Below, one piece after another: positions 52,811 to 60,935 of a DNA stretch of 64,000 nt. The position numbers and the translations under genes are program-made. The notes below the pieces were generated by a model. The model was given only the letters and a program-made list of their open reading frames with translations, was not told the DNA's origin and made no database searches. Source of the DNA: Paenochrobactrum glaciei. Lineage in GTDB: Bacteria; Pseudomonadota; Alphaproteobacteria; Rhizobiales; Rhizobiaceae. The number at the start of each line of letters is the position of its first letter. The stretch's first letter is position 1. The stretch lies in NCBI RefSeq assembly GCF_039522165.1, contig NZ_BAAADE010000001.1:806001-870000 (forward strand), read 5' to 3'.

Positions 52811-53644
52811 TTAAAGCGTGAACTGGTCACCCAGATAAAGACGGCGCACATCCGGATTGGCCACAATTTCATCAGGCTTACCGTGAGTGAGTACCTGACC
52901 GGCATGAATAATATAAGCGCGATCAATCAGCCCCAGCGTTTCACGCACATTGTGGTCAGTAATCAGCACACCAATGCCGCGGCTGGTGAGATGGCGCACC
53001 AATTGCTGAATGTCGGACACTGCAATCGGGTCAACACCGGCAAATGGCTCGTCAAGCAGCATGAAATTCGGACGTGATGCAAGTGCACGCGCAATTTCAA
53101 GACGGCGACGTTCACCACCCGACAAAGCAATCGCAGGCGCTTTACGCAAATGCGAAATATGAAATTCTTCCAGCAGTGCATCCAGCTCGAAAGCACGTTT
53201 CTTGCGGTCTTTTTCAACCACTTCCAAAACTGCTTTGATGTTATTTTCCACTGAAAGACCGCGGAAAATCGATGCTTCCTGTGGCAGATAACCAATGCCT
53301 AAGCGCGAGCGGCGATACATCGGCATGGATGTGACATCGAAACCATTGATCTCGATGGTGCCGCTATCAACGGGCACCAAACCTGTCACCATATAAAAAC
53401 AGGTGGTTTTACCGGCACCGTTTGGCCCCAGAATACCAACCGCTTCACCAGCGCGCACACCAAAAGACACGCCATTAACAACCTGACGGCCATTATAGCT
53501 TTTAGTCAGTCCACGCGCGACAAGTGTATTGTTCAGATCACCGCGTCGTTCACTCAAGCCAAAGTCATCATGCGCCATATGGTCATGCGTGCTTTGTCCT
53601 GCAGATGCAGTTTTCTGGTCTTGCTCAGGAGTAAAAGATGCCAC
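52811..53644 (-). CDS. lptB: LPS export ABC transporter ATP-binding protein
   Basis: ATPase of the LptB2FGC complex that drives LPS transport; 277 residues with an N-terminal extension of about 40 polar residues before the domain (TLVARGLTKSYNGRQV). Walker A GPNGAGKTTCFYM, Q-loop YLPQEASIF, signature LSGGERRRLEIARAL, Walker B FMLLDEPFAGVDP. Starts 15 bases after lptA. Confidence 0.95.
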   Translation of the reverse strand: MASFTPEQDQKTASAGQSTHDHMAHDDFGLSERRGDLNNTLVARGLTKSYNGRQVVNGVSFGVRAGEAVGILGPNGAGKTTCFYMVTGLVPVDSGTIEINGFDVTSMPMYRRSRLGIGYLPQEASIFRGLSVENNIKAVLEVVEKDRKKRAFELDALLEEFHISHLRKAPAIALSGGERRRLEIARALASRPNFMLLDEPFAGVDPIAVSDIQQLVRHLTSRGIGVLITDHNVRETLGLIDRAYIIHAGQVLTHGKPDEIVANPDVRRLYLGDQFTL

Positions 53645-53659
53645 GTAAACCCCTGTAGC

Positions 53660-54310
53660 TTATCGTCTGTTTGCGGCCGCGCCGCCATCTTCGGATTTAG
53701 GCGACATAATAATGGAAACACGACCCTTTTTGGCACCCGGGCAAGCCTCGAGAAAGGCTTTGCCAGTATCCATATGGGCAGTCATTTTGCAGCCTGTAGC
53801 CACATTATCACCATCGGTCAGCACAACTTTTTTACCCTGCAAAACCATCAGCTGGTTTTTGGCATTGTAAACACCGGTATCACCGGTTGCGACCTGAGGG
53901 CCTGATTTCAGATAAACTTTTTCGCTGACTTCCAGACGATCAATGCCGGATGCAGATAGGCCGGCTGCCCCCTGCGGAGCTGCGTCGGACTTATCGCCAC
54001 CCTTATTATAGTGAACGGTCATTTTGCCGGCACGCAAAACGGTTTCGCCCTGTACGACAGACACATTGCCGATGAAAATCGCAACGCCTTCTTTATCGCG
54101 CATTTCCAAGCGATCTGCGTCGATTTTAACCGGCTCTTTACCGTTAGAAAGGTTAAGGCTGCCAAAAGGCACTTGTTCGGTTTGTGCAGAAGCACTCAAC
54201 GGAGACATGCTCAAAGCCAGCCCCAGGCCAGCTGCTGCAAGCCAGACATTTGCCTTGCCGCGCGCGAAGCGAGCTGCGCTTTGTTTCATTTCAACGCATT
54301 TTGCGCGCAT
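53660..54310 (-). CDS. lptA: LPS transport periplasmic protein LptA (OstA-like)
   Basis: Periplasmic bridge protein, 216 residues from MRAKCVEMKQ (54310, AGGGGATC upstream). Signal peptide with core AAAGLGLALSMSPLSASAQ. OstA fold: IDADRLEMRDKEGVAIFIGNV, VLRAGKMTVHY, VTGDTG-like strand (ATGDTGVYN) and VLTDGDNVATGCKM. The tail KKGRVSIIMSPKSED is family-like. Confidence 0.9.
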   Translation of the reverse strand: MRAKCVEMKQSAARFARGKANVWLAAAGLGLALSMSPLSASAQTEQVPFGSLNLSNGKEPVKIDADRLEMRDKEGVAIFIGNVSVVQGETVLRAGKMTVHYNKGGDKSDAAPQGAAGLSASGIDRLEVSEKVYLKSGPQVATGDTGVYNAKNQLMVLQGKKVVLTDGDNVATGCKMTAHMDTGKAFLEACPGAKKGRVSIIMSPKSEDGGAAANRR

Positions 54311-54538
54311 AATCTGATCCCCTGAATCGTACAACCGTAAAGCATGTAACGAATAAATTCATAACAAACATTAAAGTTTTAATATAGACTAAAGCTACGC
54401 TACACAATGCGAAGCATCAAATTGCAGCCATATCGCACGCTTGATTAAAATACACTGTGGCTTGATGCCACTTTATATAAAAGCTTTGATAAGTTTCAAA
54501 AGCTGGCCGCATCCGAAAACACGCCCAGCCAAGAAAGA

Positions 54539-55255
54539 TTATTTTTCACCTTCAGGCGCGACAATGGTCAGATGAACTTCATCTTCAAAAACCACCACAT
54601 CGCCGCTCGACTGAACCTGCATTTTATTTGCCTGAATATGGGTTGAGCCGCTCTGAATATCCACCGGACTGTCAGTCATAATCTGACCAGTGGCAATATT
54701 CACATCAGCCGAACTCATTTTGGCAATCAATCCATCGGTTGTCGTGACCGTAAAATCACCAACCAGTTTCATGCGACCGTTCACATTATCGTAAATACCG
54801 TTTTGCGCATTGATGATGGCCTGATTTTCAGCACCCACCGGCAATTTCGCACTAATACCTTCCAAAGTGATGACGCCTTCATTTTTAATATCCTGCGTCG
54901 CTTTGGTCGCAGTCAAATTATAAGGGCGGTTTTCTTTGGTAAAACCATTCAAATTCGGATTGGCCATCACCAATTTGCCGTTTTCCAATCCGTCACCCAG
55001 ATTGACTTTGACGGTAGAGGCAGGTGTTGCCAAAAATGTAAACCAGCTGAAAACAGCGCCAACTACAACGGCTGCAATAGGCAAGCCGATTTTCCAAAAC
55101 CTTACGCGCGTGGAATGACGCTGCGCCGCCTGAAACACCGATACAGCTTTTTCGCTCGCGCCAAAATTCATGCCCGAACGCGTGTTCGCGTCCGCTGCAT
55201 GTTCAGCATAAAGAGCATTGCTATGTTCGTTCACAGACAAAAGACTATCCAACAC
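54539..55255 (-). CDS. lptC: LPS export periplasmic protein LptC
   Basis: 238 residues with a single membrane anchor at about 55-77 (FWKIGLPIAAVVVGAVF) and the LptC periplasmic domain: PNLNGFTKENRPYNLTATKA region, KLPVGAENQ, and AKMSSADVNIATGQIMTDSPV region. 228 bases separate it from lptA, longer than usual for this set, without any ORF. Confidence 0.88.
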   Translation of the reverse strand: MLDSLLSVNEHSNALYAEHAADANTRSGMNFGASEKAVSVFQAAQRHSTRVRFWKIGLPIAAVVVGAVFSWFTFLATPASTVKVNLGDGLENGKLVMANPNLNGFTKENRPYNLTATKATQDIKNEGVITLEGISAKLPVGAENQAIINAQNGIYDNVNGRMKLVGDFTVTTTDGLIAKMSSADVNIATGQIMTDSPVDIQSGSTHIQANKMQVQSSGDVVVFEDEVHLTIVAPEGEK

Positions 55256-55487
55256 TAATAATCCGGCCGAGCCCGATTGCCCGACACGGCTGCTAATCCG
55301 GCTCTCGCCAGAATTCTCGCAAATTTCATTTCAATGTGGTTTATTTGGGGTACAAACCGACCTGAGACAAGGCCATATACAACTATAAAGCTAAATTCGC
55401 GGTAAAAAAGATAGATTAAAACGTAATGACGCGATAATCTGCCGCAAGATTTCTATCAATATTTTAGAAAAACATAAAAAGGCTACC

Positions 55488-56462
55488 ATGACCCAGACTG
55501 CCGACGCCATGATCGACAGACGTCGTATCAGACGCAAACTCACCTTCTGGCGCAGTGCATTTTTAATTGTGCTGGCACTGGCTCTGATTGCGATAGCCAC
55601 CACGCAAACTGCGACTTTTTCCGGTTTGAACACACCGCATATTGCAAAAGTGCGCATCGAAGGCACCATCGCGCAAAATGAAGAACTACTGAAAAGACTG
55701 GAACTCATCGCCAAAAATGACGCGGTTAAAGGCCTGATCGTCATCGTCGATTCTCCGGGCGGCACCACTGTTGGCGGCGAAACCATTTTCAACGCGATCC
55801 GTAAAGTGGCCGAGAAAAAACCGGTTGTAACCAGTGTCGGCAATCTGGCAGCCTCTGCCGGTTATATGATTGCGGTTGCATCCGACCATATCGTCGCGCA
55901 TCAGTCTTCCATCGTTGGCTCTATCGGGGTGCTGTTCCAATATCCTGACATTTCCGAACTGATGAACAAGATCGGCGTCAAAATGGAAGCGGTCAAATCA
56001 TCACCGATGAAAGCAGAGCCGAACTATTTCAATCCGGCCAGCGAAGAAACCAAAGCCATGATCCGTAATATGATTATGGATTCTTATGACTGGTTTGTCG
56101 GCCTTGTTGAAACCCGCCGCTCTTTCACCCGCGAACAAACACTGGCATTGGCCGATGGCTCTATCTTCACCGGCCGTCAGGCTTTGGAGAAAAAGCTGAT
56201 CGATGGTCTGGGCGGGGAAACAGAAGCCCGTGAATGGCTTTTGAGTAAAGGGCTTTCGCCTGATTTGCCGGTCGTTGAGTGGAAACCTGAAAAGGTTGAA
56301 CCGCTCTTATCAATGAAAGATCTTGTTGTACGCGGCGCTGTGCGCCTTCTCGGCCTGCCGGATGAAAGCCGTCATTTTATCGGTGACAGTGTCAGTGAAC
56401 GTATCTTCCTTGACGGGTTGCTTTCTGTGATGCAAGTTACTGATACTGTTGAACATAAGTAA
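55488..56462 (+). CDS. sppA: Signal peptide peptidase SppA, short form
   Basis: Inner membrane serine protease digesting cleaved signal peptides; 324 residues with one N-terminal span (about 21-40). VIVDSPGGTT, then the nucleophile Ser in SVGNLAASAGYMIA, and the general-base Lys in SSPMKAEPNYF. Single domain, as in SppA 36K types. Upstream of ihfB, as usual in Rhizobiales. Confidence 0.93.
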   Translation: MTQTADAMIDRRRIRRKLTFWRSAFLIVLALALIAIATTQTATFSGLNTPHIAKVRIEGTIAQNEELLKRLELIAKNDAVKGLIVIVDSPGGTTVGGETIFNAIRKVAEKKPVVTSVGNLAASAGYMIAVASDHIVAHQSSIVGSIGVLFQYPDISELMNKIGVKMEAVKSSPMKAEPNYFNPASEETKAMIRNMIMDSYDWFVGLVETRRSFTREQTLALADGSIFTGRQALEKKLIDGLGGETEAREWLLSKGLSPDLPVVEWKPEKVEPLLSMKDLVVRGAVRLLGLPDESRHFIGDSVSERIFLDGLLSVMQVTDTVEHK

Positions 56463-56524
56463 TGTAAAACCATAATCGGGTTTTTATCAAAGCCTGATGC
56501 GCAGCAAAAAGAGGGATGAATAGC

Positions 56525-56809
56525 TTGATCAAATCCGAACTCGTTCAGATCATTGCCAGCCGAAACCCGCATCTTTTCCAGCGCGACGTTGAAAACATCG
56601 TCGGTGCGGTTTTTGATGAAATCACGAATGCTCTTGCAGAAGGCAATCGTGTGGAGCTGCGCGGCTTTGGTGCGTTTTCCGTTAAAAACAGACCTGCCAG
56701 AAGCGGCCGCAACCCGCGCACCGGTGAATCTGTGAGTGTTGAAGAAAAATGGGTGCCATTTTTCAAAACCGGCAAAGAACTGCGTGACCGGTTAAACGAC
56801 ATCGACTGA
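56525..56809 (+). CDS. ihfB: Integration host factor subunit beta
   Basis: DNA-bending protein, partner of IhfA. I take TTG at 56525 (MIKSELVQII, 94 residues, the usual length): GAGGG lies nine bases before it, but touches the in-frame ATG at 56516, which would be too close. DNA-binding arm GAFSVKNRPARSGRNPRTGE with the intercalating Pro region. Confidence 0.93.
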   Translation: MIKSELVQIIASRNPHLFQRDVENIVGAVFDEITNALAEGNRVELRGFGAFSVKNRPARSGRNPRTGESVSVEEKWVPFFKTGKELRDRLNDID

Positions 56810-56816
56810 GATTTTT

Positions 56817-57143
56817 ATGAAAAAAATTCCGACGCGCCGCCTGGTAACCCTAATTATTCTGGTGCCTCTGGCTGTTATTCTGATCGCTTTATCTGTTGCC
56901 AATCGTATGAGCGTAACAGTGACCTTCGATCCGTTTAATCCGGGCAATCCGGCATTGTCCTATACTGCTCCGCTTTTTGTCTGGTTGTTTGCAACCTTGC
57001 TGGTGGGGCTGGTATTGGGTGGTGCAATTACCTGGCTGGCGCAAGGAAAACACCGTAAACAAGTGAAAATCCAAAAGCTGGAAATTGCCCATATCAAACG
57101 GCAAAATCAGCAAAACCTGCTGGGCAATGACAGCTATTTATAA
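56817..57143 (+). CDS. LapA domain (DUF1049) membrane protein
   Basis: 108 residues with two membrane spans (about 9-28 and 46-70) and a basic C-terminal tail (QGKHRKQVKIQKLE). Homologous to E. coli LapA, linked to LPS assembly control. Starts 7 bases after ihfB, the same pairing as in enterobacteria. Confidence 0.8.
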   Translation: MKKIPTRRLVTLIILVPLAVILIALSVANRMSVTVTFDPFNPGNPALSYTAPLFVWLFATLLVGLVLGGAITWLAQGKHRKQVKIQKLEIAHIKRQNQQNLLGNDSYL

Positions 57144-57262
57144 AATAGCCGCATTATTTTTCACATTTATGGTGCGAACCACGCCTTAATTTCAGTTTTT
57201 CTCTTTCACCTGCCAGCACTTTATCCTACGAGACAGTAAAAGAGCTTTGTGGAGTTAGTCCG

Positions 57263-58429
57263 GTGAAGGCAACCAAACCAAAAAACAAACGTCCGGCCGG
57301 ACAGAAAACGCGCACCAAAAACGAACGGGCAGATCATTTTGCCCCCAATGCGGAGCGATCACCAAAGCCGGCAGGCTTTAAAAAACCGCGCCCGCAATTT
57401 GCCAAAACAGCCGAAAAATCAGCTGATAAGTTTAGCGAAGCGCCGGAAAATACCCGCGCTAAAGAACGCACACAAGACAAACATGATCAGCCAGCCCGCA
57501 TTTTAAGCCCTCGTACAGGCAAAAAACCGGATGAGCGCAGCGCCGTTATCTTAGAAACTTTGCCGAGCGATGATTATGCCCTGCTCGACAGCGGCAATGG
57601 TTTGAAGCTGGAGCAATATGGCTCATACCGCATCATCCGCCCTGAAGGTCAGGCCATTTGGCTGCCTGCATGGGATAAATCGGAGTGGGACAAAGCAGAC
57701 GCTGTTTTCACCGGTAACACCGATGAAGAAGGCATGGGGCGCTGGGCTTTCCCTAAAAAGCCGCTTGGCGAAACATGGCCGATGAAGCATGACGGCATTG
57801 AATTTCATGGCCGTTTCACATCCTTCCGCCATGTCGGTGTGTTCCCTGAACAGGCCGCACATTGGTCTTATATGGCTGAACTTATTCGCCGCGAAACCTC
57901 CAAAGGCCACACCGTCCGTGTGCTCAACCTCTTTGGCTATACCGGCGTTGCATCACTGATTGCTGCACAGGCAGGCGCGGAAGTCACCCATGTGGATGCT
58001 TCCAAAAAAGCAATCAATTGGGCAAAAGAAAATCAGGAAATGGCTGGTTTACAAGATAAGCCAATCCGCTGGATTTGCGATGATGCGATGAAATTCGTCG
58101 CCCGTGAAGAACGCCGCGGCAGCCATTATGATATTATCCTGCTGGATCCGCCAGCCTATGGGCGCGGGCCGAATGGCGAAGTCTGGCAGTTGTTTGATCA
58201 TCTGCCCGCCATGGTTGATCTGTGCCGTTCCATCACCACTAAAGATGCGCTGGCTGTTATTTTAACCGCCTATTCAATCCGTGCCTCTTTCTTTGCTATT
58301 CATGCTTTGATGTGCGACCGCTTCACCGGCCTTGGCGGTGTGATTGAATCAGGCGAATTAATTTTGCGTGAGCGCTCAGCCAATCGTGCGCTTTCCACTT
58401 CTCTCTTCAGCAGATGGGTTCAACAATGA
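57263..58429 (+). CDS. Class I SAM-dependent methyltransferase, RlmI/RlmK-like
   Basis: 388 residues, GTG start with GGAG upstream. The first 95 or so residues are Lys/Pro/Arg-rich and low in complexity (likely disordered, RNA-binding). The catalytic part shows LNLFGYTGVASLIAA (SAM motif I), THVDASKKAI, ICDDAMKF and the target-base motif LLDPPAYGRGPNGE. Likely methylates rRNA, but the exact target is unknown. The stop overlaps the next start (ATGA). Confidence 0.83.
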   Translation: MKATKPKNKRPAGQKTRTKNERADHFAPNAERSPKPAGFKKPRPQFAKTAEKSADKFSEAPENTRAKERTQDKHDQPARILSPRTGKKPDERSAVILETLPSDDYALLDSGNGLKLEQYGSYRIIRPEGQAIWLPAWDKSEWDKADAVFTGNTDEEGMGRWAFPKKPLGETWPMKHDGIEFHGRFTSFRHVGVFPEQAAHWSYMAELIRRETSKGHTVRVLNLFGYTGVASLIAAQAGAEVTHVDASKKAINWAKENQEMAGLQDKPIRWICDDAMKFVAREERRGSHYDIILLDPPAYGRGPNGEVWQLFDHLPAMVDLCRSITTKDALAVILTAYSIRASFFAIHALMCDRFTGLGGVIESGELILRERSANRALSTSLFSRWVQQ

Positions 58430-59304
58430 GCCAGGAATATGATTTTTCCGCTTCCAACCGTTCTTCAACCCCGCGCAACGGACAGGTGAAAGAAGTCACC
58501 AGTCTGGCCAATCCGATTGTAAAGGATTTGCGCTCGCTGGCGATGAAGAAATTCCGCGACCAGCAAGGCGTGTTTATGGCCGAAGGCTTAAAACTCGTCA
58601 TTGATGCACTTGATCTCAACTGGAAAATCAAAGTGCTGGTTTTTGCCAAATCCGGCAAAGGCAACAAGCTGGCCGAACAGGCAGCAGCGCGCACCGTTGC
58701 CTCCGGCGGTTTAGTTTTGGAAGTCAGCGAAAAAGTAATGGCCGGCATTACGCGGCGCGATAACCCGCAAATGGTTGTCGGCGTTTTTGAGCAGCAATAT
58801 CAATCGCTCAAAAACTTAAAGCCATCCGGCAATGATACCTATATCGCACTCGACCGTGTGCGTGATCCGGGCAATCTCGGCACTGTTATCCGCACCGCGG
58901 ATGCAGTGGGCGCCAAAGGTGTGATCCTCATCGGCGACACCACCGATCCTTATTCGCTTGAAACCGTACGCGCCACCATGGGTTCAGTTTTCGCATTGCC
59001 GCTTTATCGTGCAAGCGAAGCGGATTTTCTACAATGGCGCAAGGGTTTTTCCGGCATGATTGTCGGCACGCATTTGAAGGGTTCGGTTGATTACCGCACC
59101 ATTGATTATGCGAAAAAGCCGGTCATTTTGATGATGGGTAATGAGCAGCAGGGCTTGCCGGATACGCTGGCTGAAACCTGTGACAAGCTTGCCCGTATTC
59201 CGCAAGCCGGTCGTGCCGATTCGCTCAATCTCGCCATTGCCACCGCAGTCATGCTTTATGAAGTGCGCCGCGAAGCGCTGATTTTAGACGAAAGACCTGC
59301 CTGA
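58426..59304 (+). CDS. TrmH/SpoU-family RNA 2'-O-methyltransferase
   Basis: 292 residues from the ATG at 58426 overlapping the previous stop. N-terminal L30-like substrate domain (LRSLAMKKFRDQQGVFMAEGLKLV), then the SPOUT knot: RVRDPGNLGTVIRTADAVG, LMMGNEQQGL and IPQAGRADSLNLAIATAVMLYE given as split landmarks IPQAGRADSLN and LAIATAVMLYEV. rRNA is the expected target. Confidence 0.9.
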   Translation: MSQEYDFSASNRSSTPRNGQVKEVTSLANPIVKDLRSLAMKKFRDQQGVFMAEGLKLVIDALDLNWKIKVLVFAKSGKGNKLAEQAAARTVASGGLVLEVSEKVMAGITRRDNPQMVVGVFEQQYQSLKNLKPSGNDTYIALDRVRDPGNLGTVIRTADAVGAKGVILIGDTTDPYSLETVRATMGSVFALPLYRASEADFLQWRKGFSGMIVGTHLKGSVDYRTIDYAKKPVILMMGNEQQGLPDTLAETCDKLARIPQAGRADSLNLAIATAVMLYEVRREALILDERPA

Positions 59305-59792
59305 TGAGCAAGCTCAGAGCTTCTTTGCCCACTATTCTAATCATCGTTGCAGCCATCTTCGTTGATCAGATGGTGAAACTACGCGTAGAAGACACGATGG
59401 AATATGGCGAACAGATCGACATTTTGCCGTTTCTGGCGCTCTATCGCACCCATAATACCGGTATTGCTTTTTCGCTTTTATCGGGACTTCATGACAAAGC
59501 ACTCGTTGCCTTTACCTTGGCTGTCGTATGCTTCGTCATCTATTTATGGTGGACAACAGCTCAAAACCGTGTTTTCGCACGCGTTGGCTTTGCGCTGATT
59601 ATTGGCGGCGCCATCGGCAATCTGATCGACCGCTCCATGCTTGGGCATGTGGTTGATTACGTGTTGTTTCACCTGCCAAACTGGTCATTCGCCATTTTCA
59701 ATCTGGCCGATGTTTTCATCACCATCGGAGCCGGTCTTATCCTGCTGCAGGAGTATCTCAGCTGGAAACAAGAAAAAGCCGCAAAGAAATGA
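59304..59792 (+). CDS. lspA: Lipoprotein signal peptidase
   Basis: Inner membrane aspartyl protease that cleaves prolipoproteins; 162 residues with four spans. Catalytic Asp pair in GNLIDR and NLADVFI. ATG overlaps the upstream stop (TGATG). Confidence 0.95.
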   Translation: MSKLRASLPTILIIVAAIFVDQMVKLRVEDTMEYGEQIDILPFLALYRTHNTGIAFSLLSGLHDKALVAFTLAVVCFVIYLWWTTAQNRVFARVGFALIIGGAIGNLIDRSMLGHVVDYVLFHLPNWSFAIFNLADVFITIGAGLILLQEYLSWKQEKAAKK

Positions 59793-59939
59793 CATTCAAC
59801 TGTCACCATTATCGCTTAATTAAATTATCGATACCTTGCATAGGATATGTGGTAAAAGCTGTCTGATTTTATAGAGACAGCCAAACCGCTTTGAATTGCT
59901 CTGGAAAAGAGTGAATAAACACATCGGGAGCAAAGCAGG

Positions 59940-60836
59940 ATGGCGCCAGAGCTTGGAAAGACTACGCAAATAGTCGATAATAATGCCATGACAACATTAA
60001 ACAGCGCAGATGTGACACCAGACACCAACACCGACAATACTTCATTGCTCGGACGTATGGGGACATTGGAAGTCCGGATTGCAACCACGCCTGAAGAAAT
60101 CGAAGCTGCACAAGAGCTGCGCTTCCGTGTTTTCTTCGATGAAATGGGCGCTAAAAAAGACAGCCTCCAAGCGATTGAACAACGCGATGCCGACCGTTTT
60201 GATCCGGTTTGTGATCATTTGCTCGTTTATGACACTGCCCTTCCCGGCCCTCAGCACAAACAGATTGTTGGCACCTATCGTCTGATGCGTACCGATCAGG
60301 CCAATAAAGCGCACGGCTTTTATTCCGCCAGCGAATATGATGTGCAGCGCCTGACCCTGTCGAAGCCGGACATGAATTTTCTGGAGCTTGGCCGCTCCTG
60401 CGTCAGACCGGAATATCGCTCCAAACGCACTGTCGAACTGTTATGGCAGGGTATCTGGGCTTATTGCCGCCGTCATTCCATCGATGTGATGATGGGCTGC
60501 GCCTCATTCCAAGGTGCGGTGCCAATGGCACATGCTTTGTGCCTGTCATTCCTGCATCAAAATGCCCGTGCTGATGCGGAATGGGATGTACGCGCACTGC
60601 CTGAACACTATCATGCGATGGATCTGATGCCAGCCGAAGGCGTGAACATGAAGCTTGCTCTGTTCTCCATGCCGCCGCTGATTAAAGGCTATTTGCGCCT
60701 TGGTGCAATGATCGGTGATGGTGCAGTGGCTGACGAATCCTTCGGCACTACGGATGTATTTATCATCCTGCCGGTCTCACGCATCGCCAGCCGTTATATT
60801 AGTTACTATGGCGCGGAAGCTGACCGTTTCATTTAA
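59940..60836 (+). CDS. olsB: L-ornithine N-alpha-acyltransferase
   Basis: GNAT-fold enzyme adding a 3-hydroxy fatty acid from ACP to ornithine, first step of ornithine lipid synthesis; 298 residues, close to the length of rhizobial OlsB. Landmarks RIATTPEEIEAAQELRFRVFFDEMG split here as RIATTPEEI and RFRVFFDEMG, VGTYRLMR, FLELGRSCV, MMGCASFQG and FIILPVSRIASRY. No olsA is adjacent. Ends 50 bases before a shared terminator with mutS. Confidence 0.85.
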   Translation: MAPELGKTTQIVDNNAMTTLNSADVTPDTNTDNTSLLGRMGTLEVRIATTPEEIEAAQELRFRVFFDEMGAKKDSLQAIEQRDADRFDPVCDHLLVYDTALPGPQHKQIVGTYRLMRTDQANKAHGFYSASEYDVQRLTLSKPDMNFLELGRSCVRPEYRSKRTVELLWQGIWAYCRRHSIDVMMGCASFQGAVPMAHALCLSFLHQNARADAEWDVRALPEHYHAMDLMPAEGVNMKLALFSMPPLIKGYLRLGAMIGDGAVADESFGTTDVFIILPVSRIASRYISYYGAEADRFI

Positions 60837-60884
60837 TAAAACGTGAAACTGGGCTGCAAAAGCGCCGTTAAACGTGCCATCCAT

Positions 60885-60920
60885 AAAAAGGGCTGCCCGA
60901 TTATTCTGGCAGCCCTTTTT
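60885..60920. terminator. Bidirectional terminator between olsB and mutS
   Basis: AAAAAGGGCTGCC / GGCAGCCCTTTTT, 13-bp perfect stem with a 10-base loop. Confidence 0.92.
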
Positions 60921-60935
60921 CATGACTTAACTGCA

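Noticed and set aside
59849..59881. GCTGTCT/AGACAGC hairpin after lspA as a terminator
   Set aside because: The 7-bp stem lacks a U-run and may equally be part of the olsB promoter region, so it was not annotated.
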